Part shown: piece by piece, positions 1 to 10,539 of the stretch
Layout of the letters: each line of letters opens with the position of its first letter
How positions within the stretch are numbered: the first letter of the stretch is position 1
NCBI GenBank assembly: GCA_905236815.1
Contig: CAJOPE010000026.1
Span: 26,403 to 90,402 of the forward strand
Reading direction: 5' to 3'
Length of the DNA: 64,000 nucleotides
Origin: an uncultured Prevotella sp.
GTDB lineage: Bacteria; Bacteroidota; Bacteroidia; Bacteroidales; Bacteroidaceae
The notes under the pieces: model-generated
Database searches by the model: none
What the model was told of the DNA's origin: nothing
What the model saw: the letters and a program-made list of their open reading frames with translations, nothing else
Position numbers and translations under genes: made by a program

Positions 1-2314
1 AAACAGCCTTAAACGAACCTGCTCCTTTCACTTCAAAAGAGAGGGCATCATCAGCAGAAGGCACCTCTACTCCATTCTTGTCGATAATCGAGATGGTGAT
101 GTAAACTAAATCCTCGCCATCAGCTTTCAGACTAGATCGATCGGCTTCCATCTTTATCGCATTTGGCTTTCCTGCAGTCTTTACCACTTGTTCGCCAGCC
201 TTGTTGCCTTGCGAATCATAAGCTACTACTTTCAGTTCACCTGGCTCGTATTTTACATCCTTCCACATCAGCCTATAGCGGGCAGCACGGCGTTCTGCAT
301 CAGCAGGTTTAGCTGCCTTTCCACAGAAAATCTCTCCATCATTCTCAACTTTTTGCTTTGAAATTCTGCCTTGTGACTTGCCATTCACAAAAAGCTCTGC
401 CGATGGATAATCTGTATAACAGAAAACAGGCGTTACTTTTCCTATACGATCTGGCCATGTCCAATGAGGCAACAAATGAAGGGTATGCTCTTGTGTATTC
501 CATTTTGAGCGATAGAGGTAGTAGCGATCCTTTGGAAGTCCTGCAAGATCGACAGCACCAAAATAGCTGCTTCGGCTTGGCCAATACTCATCGTATGGAG
601 TAGGTTCACCAAGATAATCAATACCCGTCCAGATGAATTGGCCGATATAGTATGGAGCATCGTCCTCAGCGATAAAATCTTCCTCAGGAAGGTTACTCCA
701 ACTGCACCATTGAGTATCGTAGCTGCTTAGCTGTCCATCAGGATAAGTCTTGCTGTTATTCCATTCTAATGGGAATTTGTAAATACCTCTACTACTTACA
801 GTTGATGCTGTTTCGGAGCCTAAAAGGAAGGCCTTAGGCAGCTGTTTGATGTTGCGAGGATATTTATAAACACGATAGTTGAAGCCCGGAACATCCATTG
901 TCTGTGCAAAGCCTGATTTCAAGGCTGATTCCGCCCTATCCATTCCTTGAGTGACAGGTGTGAGTGGGTCGAGTGTGTGACAAAGATTTTGCAATCTCTC
1001 AGCAATCTTTCGACCTTCCTCACTCCACTGTTCTGGAATTTCATTTCCAATACTCCACATCACAAGACTTGGGTGATTGCGGTTGGCAAGTATCAGGTTG
1101 GTGATATCCTTGTCGGCCCACTCCTTGAAGTTTCGGGCATAGCCATTTTTGCATTTTGGATAAATCCACATATCGAAACTCTCTGCCATCACCATCATGC
1201 CAAGGGAGTCATAAACTTCCATCTGCATCTGACTAGGCATATTGTGAGAAGTTCGAATGGCATCTGCACCCATATCTTTCATCAACTTAACTTGACGAAT
1301 TAGTGCAGCTTTGTTGATAGCAGCACCTAAAGGTCCTAGATCGTGATGTAAGCAGACTCCCTTGATACGGCGACTCTTTCCATTGAGTTGGAAACCATTA
1401 ATGCTATCAACCTTTATAGTGCGCAACCCCACTTTCTTAATGAGTTTATCAACCACCTTGCCGTCTTTTCCTAGAAGCTGGAGTTCCAAGGTATATCGGT
1501 AAGGATCTTCAGGAGACCATAGGTGGGGCTTACTAACAAAAAAGTTATAATGATCGGCTACATTTTTTGCTGGAACATCTGTAGCTGCATTCTGTATTTT
1601 CCCATTATCATCCTTTAGGCAGATATAAGTGCGGTAATCTTCATTTTCAGGATTTTCGATTTTGAAACTGACATTTAAAAATGCAACTTCCTCATCCGAC
1701 CATCCACCTCCATTTGTGCGATAGTGGCCTATGCTATCTGTTCGAACAGAAAGTCCCCATTCGTCAAAATGCAATTTTGGTAAACTTGCAACAGTAACAG
1801 GACGATAAAGTCCGGCGCCAGGATACCATCTACTGCTCTCTTCACGATTTTTAAGATGTACCACCACTTCATTTTTGCCTTTATGCAGATAAGTAGAAGC
1901 ATCTATGCGGAAAGCATTATATCCATAGGCCCAATATCCAGCTTTTTCTTTATTAATATAAACAGTTGGCTCCGACATTGCACCATCAAATTGCAGTTGA
2001 TGAAAAGGCAATTGATTATCGATGTTAAGGGTAGTACGATACCATCCCTCGCCTATCCAAGGCAATGCGCCAGATCGACCCGACTTCTCTGTGGCGGTCT
2101 TTTCGCCATTTTGTACAATAGCAACATTCTGCAAGTCCCATTTCTTGTCGAATGGTCCTGAGATAGCCCAGTCATGTGGTATCGATACTTTTTCCCAATG
2201 GATGCTATCACGAGAGAATTCCCATTGTTTCAGGGAAATAACGTTTCTTGTCTGTGCATTTAGCGCAGAGGAAGCCCCCATTGCAAAATATAAACTTATC
2301 AGTCGAAGATTCAT
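1..2314 (-). CDS. Glycoside hydrolase family 2 beta-galactosidase-like protein (C-terminus beyond window edge)
   Basis: Manual translation from ATG at 2314: MNLRLISLYFAMGASSALNAQTRNVISLKQWEFSRDSIHWEKVSIPHDWAISGPFDKKWD...GVCLHHDLGPLGAAIN...DMGADAIRTSHNMPS...NHPSLVMWSIGNEIPEQW; signal peptide and GH2 motifs. Open to the window start, so absent from the ORF track. Confidence 0.93.
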   Translation of the reverse strand, partial: MNLRLISLYFAMGASSALNAQTRNVISLKQWEFSRDSIHWEKVSIPHDWAISGPFDKKWDLQNVAIVQNGEKTATEKSGRSGALPWIGEGWYRTTLNIDNQLPFHQLQFDGAMSEPTVYINKEKAGYWAYGYNAFRIDASTYLHKGKNEVVVHLKNREESSRWYPGAGLYRPVTVASLPKLHFDEWGLSVRTDSIGHYRTNGGGWSDEEVAFLNVSFKIENPENEDYRTYICLKDDNGKIQNAATDVPAKNVADHYNFFVSKPHLWSPEDPYRYTLELQLLGKDGKVVDKLIKKVGLRTIKVDSINGFQLNGKSRRIKGVCLHHDLGPLGAAINKAALIRQVKLMKDMGADAIRTSHNMPSQMQMEVYDSLGMMVMAESFDMWIYPKCKNGYARNFKEWADKDITNLILANRNHPSLVMWSIGNEIPEQWSEEGRKIAERLQNLCHTLDPLTPVTQGMDRAESALKSGFAQTMDVPGFNYRVYKYPRNIKQLPKAFLLGSETASTVSSRGIYKFPLEWNNSKTYPDGQLSSYDTQWCSWSNLPEEDFIAEDDAPYYIGQFIWTGIDYLGEPTPYDEYWPSRSSYFGAVDLAGLPKDRYYLYRSKWNTQEHTLHLLPHWTWPDRIGKVTPVFCYTDYPSAELFVNGKSQGRISKQKVENDGEIFCGKAAKPADAERRAARYRLMWKDVKYEPGELKVVAYDSQGNKAGEQVVKTAGKPNAIKMEADRSSLKADGEDLVYITISIIDKNGVEVPSADDALSFEVKGAGSFKAV

Positions 2315-2343
2315 ATAATTCTATTCATAAGGTTTTGTTACTA

Positions 2344-2376
2344 CAAAATTACATCAAAACAATCGTTTGCGCAAAC
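2344..2376 (-). promoter_or_regulatory. Putative promoter (-7 TAATTTTG at 2344-2351) with overlapping LacI-type operator palindrome GTTTGCGCAAAC (2365-2376)
   Basis: Perfect 12-bp palindrome in the upstream half of a Bacteroidota-type promoter for the GH2 gene. Confidence 0.5.
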
Positions 2377-2452
2377 AAAACATTAAAAATTTACTAAATT
2401 TAAAAATTGTGTTCGGACACAGATAGAAAATCAAAAAAAAAGTTTATCAAAA

Positions 2453-2485
2453 GTTTGGTGATGATAAAAAAAGCCTTTATATTTG
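2453..2485 (+). promoter_or_regulatory. Bacteroidota-type promoter TTTG-N~20-TATATTTG
   Basis: TTTG near 2453 and TATATTTG at 2478-2485. Confidence 0.55.
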
Positions 2486-2489
2486 CAAC

Positions 2490-2580
2490 TGTTATCCTGA
2501 AAACAATCTTTTTACCTTAAAAAAACTAATACCTATTGAAGATTTGGAGCGGTCACCTGTGAAGGTCATCGCTTTTTTTT
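2490..2580 (+). ncRNA. Putative short transcript between an orphan promoter and a terminator hairpin
   Basis: Promoter just upstream; AGCGGTCACC-TGTGAA-GGTCATCGCT hairpin (2548-2573) followed by 8 T; no credible ORF inside. Confidence 0.35.
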
Positions 2581-2755
2581 ATGCATTTTATGAATAGACT
2601 ATTTATGAAAAATGTATTCTTTTTTTGTGATAATTCTTTCTTTAGTGTGAACTCAATGAGATATTGATAAGAAACTCGTTGTATCATTCACAGAAAGGAA
2701 AGTTCTATTCCTTTGATTATATATGACTTAATCAAGGAAATAAGCCTTATACATA

Positions 2756-2824
2756 ATATGAAACGATCGTTTGACATTATGTGAAACGGTCGTTTAACAT
2801 TATATGAAACGGTCGTTTCATATT
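2756..2824. repeat. Three tandem 23-bp units with palindromic core GAAACGrTCGTTT
   Basis: ATATGAAACGATCGTTTGACATT / ATGTGAAACGGTCGTTTAACATT / ATATGAAACGGTCGTTTCATATT. Confidence 0.85.
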
Positions 2825-2935
2825 GTAAAAACAAGCCTTCTTAATGGAATATAAATCAATAATGAGAACGGAATTCTGTAGCTTTGAAAATAATAAAGTC
2901 CCTCCTTATCAATTTCTTTATGGACCATATACAAA

Positions 2936-2969
2936 AAATCCTCCATCAAATCGAATTGATGGAGGATTT
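2936..2969 (-). terminator. Rho-independent terminator downstream of the TPR gene
   Basis: 14-bp perfect stem AAATCCTCCATCAA-ATCGAA-TTGATGGAGGATTT with T run on the minus strand. Confidence 0.85.
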
Positions 2970-2987
2970 ATATTATTATGTTATAAT

Positions 2988-4202
2988 TTACATATCAGCT
3001 TTTGCAGCCTGAGTCTTAGGATCATTCTCACCATATCTTGCATAGTAAGAATTGTAACGGAAACGGCCCCAAGAAACCTTCTGCTGATCAGGATCTAGCT
3101 CCTTAGCCTTTTCGTAGTTCTTAATAGCCTCTTCCAACAATACATTTGCTGTAGTCTTTGCTGGTGCATCAGAAGCACGGTTCTGGAAACAAGCGCCAAT
3201 GTAGAAGTATGGGAATGGGCTCTCTGGATCTGCCTCCTGTGCCTTCTTGAAGGTAGCAATAGCATCCTGCCATGCACGCTCATCGAACTGAGAGTTACCC
3301 TTCAAAATCAATGCAACAAAATTCTTTGGATCCTTTGCCAAAGTCTGGTCGAGCAAAGTTTTTGCAGCTGCAAGACCATCAAGTTTCTTAGTTACATTAT
3401 AAAGGTTCTCCAAAACAACCTGGTTAGTTGGATTCTCCTCGAAAACCTGAATAAGGTTGTTCTTATACTTTATAGAGTCTTCTTTTGATGTAAGACCCTC
3501 GCTCATTGCAGCGATCTTAAGATCGAAAGCTTTTTTCTTATATTCCTGATCCTGCATAGCGAATTCTGCGTACTTTCCTACCAAATCAAACTTCTTCTGC
3601 TGATAAGCAAAAGCAGCTGTATAGAAAGCAACCTGACCAAGGAACTGCTTCTCATTCTCACTGCTGTAATCCTTGAAGAAAGGCTCGTTCTTTGCATCAA
3701 GATAACTACCCCAATACTTCAAAGCCTTTACTTGGTCGCCTGAGATAGCATAAGGATTACCACATAAAATCAGGTTCTCAAAAGCTGGCTTAACTCGCTC
3801 AAAGTTATTTGCGAATCTTGGCTTGATTTTGCCTTTTGAATTTGGTTCGTTATCATAAAGAAAACACTGCTCGGCTGCCTTAATAGCATTGATAGCTGCA
3901 TCACCCATAGCAATTGTATCAATAGCTTCTACTTTGTCTTTCTGACCCTGCTGAATAAGGAATTGATTTGTACCAATCTTTGATGCCTGTGCTTGATAAT
4001 CAGCAAGCGCAATATCTACAAGATGGTTATAGGCTGTGGCCTTCTCCTCTGATCCCTGAAGATCTTCCATTGCAGAATTAAGTACATCGAGGCATTCAGC
4101 ATAGTTCTTAGAGCCAAGGATAGCTTTCAGAGCTGGACTTACACCTGCAAACGCGGCAGATGTGCTTAACATCACTAAAGCCGCAACAAATAGCTTTTTC
4201 AT
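2988..4202 (-). CDS. TPR-repeat secreted/periplasmic protein
   Basis: 404-aa ORF, signal peptide, TPR-like repeats (KNFVALILKGNSQFDERAWQDAIATFKKAQEADPESPFPYFYIG). Confidence 0.85.
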   Translation of the reverse strand: MKKLFVAALVMLSTSAAFAGVSPALKAILGSKNYAECLDVLNSAMEDLQGSEEKATAYNHLVDIALADYQAQASKIGTNQFLIQQGQKDKVEAIDTIAMGDAAINAIKAAEQCFLYDNEPNSKGKIKPRFANNFERVKPAFENLILCGNPYAISGDQVKALKYWGSYLDAKNEPFFKDYSSENEKQFLGQVAFYTAAFAYQQKKFDLVGKYAEFAMQDQEYKKKAFDLKIAAMSEGLTSKEDSIKYKNNLIQVFEENPTNQVVLENLYNVTKKLDGLAAAKTLLDQTLAKDPKNFVALILKGNSQFDERAWQDAIATFKKAQEADPESPFPYFYIGACFQNRASDAPAKTTANVLLEEAIKNYEKAKELDPDQQKVSWGRFRYNSYYARYGENDPKTQAAKADM

Positions 4203-4322
4203 ATAGTTCTTTATTTAATTAGGTTATTCTATTATATTATAATCGGGCACAAAGAAATGATAATTATTTGATTTATCATTATCTTTGCCCGATTTTTTAG
4301 GATATTTTACACATTTAACGGC

Positions 4323-6953
4323 TTATTCGAAGTCGGTATTGGTTGTAAATGCATTTTCGTCGGTAGAATCGAAGTCAACATCCTCTTCAGGTGTCTCTAC
4401 CTCTGGCAGTGCCTCTACGGCTGTGTCTTCGGTAATTTCCTCGCTCTTCTTCTCAAACGCTGTTCTACTCTCCTCCTCTGCTGTTGCTTCGAGTTCACTG
4501 CTCATTACCTTGCAGACACTTGCGATGACATCAGCTTTCTTCTCAAGATTGATGAGACGAACACCTTGTGTAGCACGGCCCATTACACGGCAATCAGCAA
4601 CTGCAAGACGGATAGTAATACCACTCTTGTTGATAATCATCAAGTCGTTCTCGTCAGTAACATTCTTAATTGCTACTAAGCGACCGGTCTTCTCTGTAAT
4701 GTTGAGGGTCTTAACACCCTTACCACCACGATTGGTAACACGATATTCTTCTACCTGTGAACGTTTACCATAACCCTTATCGCTGACAACCATGATGGTT
4801 TCCTTATCAGCATCGTTTACAGTAACCATACCAACTACAGCATCGTCATCACCCTGGAGGCGCATACCACGCACACCAGTAGAGGTACGACCCATTGTGC
4901 GGATGGTGCTTTCGTTGAAGCGAACAGCACGACCATTTCTATCAGCGATGATCAACTCGTTAGAGCCATTGGTCAATCGAACATCTACTACCTCATCGCC
5001 TTCAGCAATGTTGATGGCGATTACACCATTTGCGCGTGGACGAGAGTATGCCTCAAGACAAGTCTTCTTCACAGTACCATTGGCTGTAGCGAAAATGATA
5101 TAATGGTTGTTTACAAACTCGCTGTCATTCAAGCCACGAATTCTAAGCATTGCACTGATAGAATCGTCCTTTTCAATATTAAGGAGGTTCTGGATAGCAC
5201 GTCCCTTAGAGTTGCGGTCACCCTCAGGTATCTCATAGCACTTCAACCAATAACAACGTCCCTTCTTGGTGAAGAATAACATTGTCTGGTGCATAGTAGC
5301 TGGGTAGATATTCTCTGTGAAGTCTTTGTCACGAGTACGAGCACCCTTGCTGCCTACACCACCACGAGCCTGCTCACGGAAATCAGCAAGTGGAGTACGC
5401 TTGATATAACCAAGATGGCTAACAGTGATAACTACAGGATCATTTGGATAGAAGTCTTCAGGGTTAAACTCATGATCGTCTGGCTTGATACGTGTACGAC
5501 GAGCATCGCCATACTTCTCCTTTACCTCGATCAATTCGTCCTTCATTACCTTCTTGCAAAGCTCTGGATCATTTAAAATCTGATTCAAGTACTCAATTTC
5601 CTTCATCAGTTCATCGTATTCTGCATGTAACTGCTCCATACGAAGACCTGTGAGCTGACTGAGTCGCATATCTACGATAGCCTTAGACTGAATTTCATCT
5701 AATTCAAAGCGTTCCTCCAAGTTGTGCTGAGCATCTGATGGAGTTTTGCTGGCACGAATGATGTGTACAACCTCATCGATATTGTCACAAGCGATGATCA
5801 AGCCTTCGAGGATATGTGCACGCTCCTGTGCCTTCTTCAAATCGTATTTGGTACGGCGGATGGTTACATCATGGCGATGCTCTACAAAGTACTGAATGCA
5901 CTCCTTGAGGCTCAGCAAGCGAGGACGTCCCTTAACCAAAGCAATGCAATTCACAGAGAATGAGCTCTGGAGAGCTGTCATCTTGAACAATTTGTTCAAA
6001 ACAACATTTGCATTGGCGTCTTTCTTAACGTCGATAACAATACGCATACCCTGACGGCCAGACTCATCGTTAGCATTGCTGATACCATCGATCTTGCCTT
6101 CCTTAACCAATTCTGCAATATACTCGATGAGCATCTGCTTGTTTACACCGTAAGGAATCTCTGTGACAACGATTTTATCATGGTTTTCGTCGCTTTCAAT
6201 CTCAGCTGTAGCACGAATAATAATTCGGCCACGGCCAGTCTCGTATGCATCGCGTACACCCTTGATGCCATAAATAGTAGCTCCTGTTGGGAAATCTGGA
6301 GCAGGGATATAATGCATCAAACCATCGAGATCGATGTCTGGATTGTCGATGTATGCGCAGCAGCCATCAATTACCTCGCCCAGGTTGTGGGTAGGAATAT
6401 TAGTTGCCATACCAACAGCAATACCATTACCACCATTTACAAGGAGGTTAGGAATCTTTGTAGGCATTACGCTAGGCTCCTTCAATGTGTCATCGAAGTT
6501 GTTGGCCATATCGACTGTATCCTTCTCAAGGTCATCCATGATGTGCTCACCCATTTTACTGAGTCGGCACTCGGTATAACGCATAGCTGCAGGAGAGTCG
6601 CCGTCGACAGAACCGAAGTTACCCTGGCCATCTACCAGTTTATAGCGCATATTCCATTCCTGACCCATACGAACAAGCGCACCATATACAGAAGAGTCAC
6701 CGTGTGGGTGATATTTACCAAGAACATCACCTACAACACGCGCACATTTCTTGTATGGCTTGTCACTAGTGTTTCCAAGACCTTGCATGCCGAAAAGAAT
6801 ACGGCGATGAACTGGCTTGAAACCATCTCGAACATCAGGAAGGGCACGAGCCACAATAACCGACATAGAATAGTCGATATAGGATGACTTCATTTCTTCC
6901 TCAATGTTGATTTTCATAATGCGATCGTTATCGATCGTCTGATTTTCGTCCAT
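4323..6953 (-). CDS. gyrA: DNA gyrase subunit A
   Basis: 876 aa; [50 protein letters not shown], GyrA C-terminal repeats. Confidence 0.98.
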   Translation of the reverse strand: MDENQTIDNDRIMKINIEEEMKSSYIDYSMSVIVARALPDVRDGFKPVHRRILFGMQGLGNTSDKPYKKCARVVGDVLGKYHPHGDSSVYGALVRMGQEWNMRYKLVDGQGNFGSVDGDSPAAMRYTECRLSKMGEHIMDDLEKDTVDMANNFDDTLKEPSVMPTKIPNLLVNGGNGIAVGMATNIPTHNLGEVIDGCCAYIDNPDIDLDGLMHYIPAPDFPTGATIYGIKGVRDAYETGRGRIIIRATAEIESDENHDKIVVTEIPYGVNKQMLIEYIAELVKEGKIDGISNANDESGRQGMRIVIDVKKDANANVVLNKLFKMTALQSSFSVNCIALVKGRPRLLSLKECIQYFVEHRHDVTIRRTKYDLKKAQERAHILEGLIIACDNIDEVVHIIRASKTPSDAQHNLEERFELDEIQSKAIVDMRLSQLTGLRMEQLHAEYDELMKEIEYLNQILNDPELCKKVMKDELIEVKEKYGDARRTRIKPDDHEFNPEDFYPNDPVVITVSHLGYIKRTPLADFREQARGGVGSKGARTRDKDFTENIYPATMHQTMLFFTKKGRCYWLKCYEIPEGDRNSKGRAIQNLLNIEKDDSISAMLRIRGLNDSEFVNNHYIIFATANGTVKKTCLEAYSRPRANGVIAINIAEGDEVVDVRLTNGSNELIIADRNGRAVRFNESTIRTMGRTSTGVRGMRLQGDDDAVVGMVTVNDADKETIMVVSDKGYGKRSQVEEYRVTNRGGKGVKTLNITEKTGRLVAIKNVTDENDLMIINKSGITIRLAVADCRVMGRATQGVRLINLEKKADVIASVCKVMSSELEATAEEESRTAFEKKSEEITEDTAVEALPEVETPEEDVDFDSTDENAFTTNTDFE

Positions 6954-7310
6954 TGTTTATTTGTTGTTTTAATTAAAATTCGTTCTTTAAGAAGAAGTCT
7001 ATTTAATAACTAAATGTCCATAGACCCACGAAATTTTCGATTTAAGCGCTTTAGGTGCTCAAAATCCCGACAAATTTACAAAAATAATTTGAGATAAAAA
7101 AGGCTTAAATCGAATATTTTTGGCCTTAAATCGAATTTTTAAGTTAAAAAGAGTTGATTGGTAAGTATGCGTGAAAATATGGGCTTAGATAGTAAAAATG
7201 ACATTTATATATTTATTGCAATGCCTTGTTTTGTACACTGCAAGGCATTGTAATTTTTTAAAGAATGCTATTTATGGCATTATCTTCAAATTGAATACTC
7301 ATCCATAATC

Positions 7311-7928
7311 CTAGAAGAATTCTATCAGGTCTTTCAGCGCTGACTTTGCCATTCTTTCATAGACAATACCCAATTGAGCAAATCTCTGTGCGCAATTCGC
7401 TGCTGCATGCTTTACGCCCATATTGTCACCCTGAAGCGCTACTGCCGCCTGATCAAGAAACTCGTTGATACCTCGCTCGTTAGGCTCTTGTCCCTTCATA
7501 AAAAGACGACCAAGGATAGAATAGCCTGTAATCTGATAAAGATTATCATCTGAAGCAATCCACTGATAAGCAAGAACTGGAGCAAATTCCACATTTTGAA
7601 GGAGGTTGAAGGCGATTAGCTCTGCCATTTCCTGTGTGCGCACGCTTTCCATCCAGACATCAACTATTTCAGGAAGCATCTTTTCGGCAGGCATAATCAT
7701 TGTAGCAAGAATCTTGCATTCACGAATGTCCTCTTTCCATAATTCAATGGCCAGTTCATAATCTTTTCCATATTCTTCTGCCTGTTGTTTTAAGGCAATA
7801 AAAGGTACACCCCAGTTAATTTTGTAGGCAATTCCTTTGTCCTTCATCGACTGTGAAGTCGGACCATTCATCAGCAGACGAAAACTTTGCTTTATTTCTT
7901 TTAGCTTATTATGAGTTTCTTCTTTCAT
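7311..7928 (-). CDS. DNA alkylation repair (AlkD-like HEAT repeat) family protein
   Basis: 205 aa; IELWKEDIRECKILATMIMPAEKMLPEIVDVWMESVRTQEMAE is AlkD-like. Confidence 0.65.
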   Translation of the reverse strand: MKEETHNKLKEIKQSFRLLMNGPTSQSMKDKGIAYKINWGVPFIALKQQAEEYGKDYELAIELWKEDIRECKILATMIMPAEKMLPEIVDVWMESVRTQEMAELIAFNLLQNVEFAPVLAYQWIASDDNLYQITGYSILGRLFMKGQEPNERGINEFLDQAAVALQGDNMGVKHAAANCAQRFAQLGIVYERMAKSALKDLIEFF

Positions 7929-7981
7929 CTTATCAAAAATTATCCTCGTCGAAATATTGTCCGACGAGGAATATTAATTAG

Positions 7982-9934
7982 TTACAAAGTACTATATTCG
8001 TCGGAGTAGCGAAGATTCTGATGTTCAAAGGTTTCAGAATAATCGAGTTCAATATCCTTGATATTCCCCATTTCATCGAATACAGGTTTCATCCAAGGAT
8101 TAATAAAGCCTTTGTAAGGAGCGATGTTCAATTTCTCGTATCTGTCAAGAATTTCCTTATGAAGATCAGGTTGGATCTTAACAGCATATTTTTCAACGAG
8201 GTTGCGTGCTGCCTCAAAATCACCTTCACTCTTTATACGCTGGATTTCAGCTAATTCCTTGCCAAATACCTTGCGAAGTTGATCGTAGTTGTTTATCTTT
8301 ACAAAGTGTTTATTATCCCGTTCTATAATCTCTACAGCCTCTCCTGCAAGGTCGAGTGCCCACCATGAAATCAGAGCACGATTACGCATATGTGCCTCCT
8401 CGATATTATCTCCTAGTTTTATGCGCATGGTTTGGGTGAGCAGACCATTCATCAAATAGCTGTAATATTGTGCCTTATATGCATCATCGTTTGGTAAAAG
8501 TCCTAACTCTACCAACTTTGGGTCTGCCATATAGTACAAGCCAAAAAGATCGGCTCTCGCCTCTTCTATCGTATTGCCATAAGCCTTAAGAGCGTCAGGA
8601 TCGGTACCAGGAAGTAATTGTCCACTTCCATGTCCAAGACATTCATGCAAATCAGTATGCAGATCATCGGTTTTGTCACCATACGCATTAATAAGGTCCA
8701 ATGTTTCTTTATCAATGACGAATTCATCGCGAAAACCATTTCCTTGTGCAGCCTTATCGTATGCTTCGGTCAAGTTGCCAATGGTGACACTCTTGCTGCC
8801 ATGTTTCTGGCGAATCCAGTTAGCGTTAGGAAGGTTGATACCAATAGCCGAAGCAGGATATTCGTCACCAGCCAGCATAGCGGCACAAATAACATTGGCG
8901 ATAACGCCTTTTACTTTCGGCTTGCGGAATTTTGGGTCAACAGGTGAATGATCTTCAAACCATTGAGCATTTTCGCTAACAGTACGAGTTCGTTTAGTAG
9001 CTTCTTCGTCCTTGAATTCCACAATGCCTTCCCATGTGCCTTTCATGCCTAATGGGTCGCCATAAACTTCAATAAATCCATTGATGAAATCAATCATTCC
9101 ATCGTTTTGATTTACCCATTCAATAGAATATTGGTCGAATACCTTTAAGTCGCCTGTACGATAGTACTTTATTAAAAGTTCAATTACCTTTTCCTGCTGC
9201 TCATTCTCCACATACTTAAGGGATTCTTTCAGCCAATGAACAATGAGCTTGATAGCCTCGCTATAGAGACCATCCTCTTTCCATACCAATTCAGTGAGTT
9301 GGTCTCCCCTTTTGATAAGTTTAGAATTCAAGCCATACGAGATAGGTTCCTCGCTATTGCCCTCTTCCTTCATTTTATCATAGAAGGCTTCCACTTCATC
9401 TTGACTAACCCCTTCATAGAAATTACATGCAGAAGTCTTAACCAGATCCTCGCCATCTGCTTGATTTACACGCTTTGGCAATACCATAGGATCGAAGATA
9501 ACCTCCACGAGCTTATTAATGAAATCTTCCTTGCTTTCTCCTTTTCTTATTGGAAGTTTTGCAATAGGAATTTCATTTATCTGAGTACGGAAAAACTCTT
9601 CGGAAAATTCAGGTTTGAATTTCTCGCAACCATAATGATGGTGAATACCACTAGAGAACCAGGTTCTCTTTAAATAGACTTCAAGGGCCTCGAAATCTTT
9701 ATTATTTCGCGACCCTTGATAGTTAGTGAAAATCGCCTCTAAAGTCTTTCTTAAACAAAGATTGTATTTTCCTTGCTGATCGAAGGTAATGTCTCTTCCA
9801 AAGAGAACGGATTTCGAAAGACAATAGATAAACGCTTTCTGACTACATGTCAATTTTTCAAAACCATTCAGACGATAGCGCAACATTTGAATATCTGCAA
9901 ATCTTTCGTCTGAATAGTTGAATTCATTTTGCAT
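7982..9934 (-). CDS. M49-family dipeptidyl-peptidase III-like metallopeptidase
   Basis: HECLGH (HEXXGH) and EEARAD motifs. Confidence 0.9.
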   Translation of the reverse strand: MQNEFNYSDERFADIQMLRYRLNGFEKLTCSQKAFIYCLSKSVLFGRDITFDQQGKYNLCLRKTLEAIFTNYQGSRNNKDFEALEVYLKRTWFSSGIHHHYGCEKFKPEFSEEFFRTQINEIPIAKLPIRKGESKEDFINKLVEVIFDPMVLPKRVNQADGEDLVKTSACNFYEGVSQDEVEAFYDKMKEEGNSEEPISYGLNSKLIKRGDQLTELVWKEDGLYSEAIKLIVHWLKESLKYVENEQQEKVIELLIKYYRTGDLKVFDQYSIEWVNQNDGMIDFINGFIEVYGDPLGMKGTWEGIVEFKDEEATKRTRTVSENAQWFEDHSPVDPKFRKPKVKGVIANVICAAMLAGDEYPASAIGINLPNANWIRQKHGSKSVTIGNLTEAYDKAAQGNGFRDEFVIDKETLDLINAYGDKTDDLHTDLHECLGHGSGQLLPGTDPDALKAYGNTIEEARADLFGLYYMADPKLVELGLLPNDDAYKAQYYSYLMNGLLTQTMRIKLGDNIEEAHMRNRALISWWALDLAGEAVEIIERDNKHFVKINNYDQLRKVFGKELAEIQRIKSEGDFEAARNLVEKYAVKIQPDLHKEILDRYEKLNIAPYKGFINPWMKPVFDEMGNIKDIELDYSETFEHQNLRYSDEYSTL

Positions 9935-9942
9935 AGGTTCTT

Positions 9943-10419
9943 TTACTCTTTTTCTGTTTTTGGTTTACGGCCACGCTTTTTAGGACGTTCACCTATAGCT
10001 GGGTGAAGCTCAATGTTACGAAGCTTGTAATCGCGTGGAGTAATTCCATTAAACTTATAGAATGAAGCATAAAAACTCTGTCTATTTGCGAATCCTACCA
10101 TATCGGAAATATCCTCCATGTTCAGATCTTGATAACGTCTGTCGCAAAGCAGTGTCATTGCTTCTTCGATTCTATACTTGTTAACAAACGAAGTGTAATT
10201 CATGTGAAATTTCACATTTACAACAGCGGATATGTAACGAGTATTCGTTCCAAGATCCTCAGCAAGTTTTTTTGCTGAATAATCTTTGTCCTTATATCGC
10301 TTTTCAATGAGAATAATCTTCAGGATTTTCTCCTTCAGCTCATCCATAAGCTTAGGACTTACGAGACTCCTGTAAGCAGCCTTTTTTTCCTTTTTCTCTG
10401 TAATATTATACTTTGCCAT
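9943..10419 (-). CDS. AraC-type helix-turn-helix domain protein
   Basis: AKKLAEDLGTNTRYISAVVN and IEEAMTLL...DISDMVGFANRQSFYASFYKFNGITPRDYK. Confidence 0.85.
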   Translation of the reverse strand: MAKYNITEKKEKKAAYRSLVSPKLMDELKEKILKIILIEKRYKDKDYSAKKLAEDLGTNTRYISAVVNVKFHMNYTSFVNKYRIEEAMTLLCDRRYQDLNMEDISDMVGFANRQSFYASFYKFNGITPRDYKLRNIELHPAIGERPKKRGRKPKTEKE

Positions 10420-10539
10420 AGTCCTTAATGTTTAAGTTTTTACCTTCTTTCGTTGCAAATATATAAACTTTATTTGAAATAATCAAGTTATTTTGGTAAA
10501 AAATACTAAAAAAGAAGTAACTTTGCGGGAAAATTCAAT

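Noticed and set aside
2756-2824. CRISPR-like array
   Set aside because: Units are contiguous 23-mers with no unique spacers and no cas genes nearby.
2844-3098. 84-aa ORF downstream of the tandem repeats
   Set aside because: Spans the TPR gene's terminator hairpin and 3' end; no promoter-RBS support or family.
6180-6887. 235-aa + strand ORF over gyrA
   Set aside because: Antisense to conserved gyrA coding; composition not protein-like.
7982-9934. Dihydrofolate reductase annotation sometimes given to this family
   Set aside because: HECLGH and EEARAD motifs identify an M49 peptidase, not DHFR.
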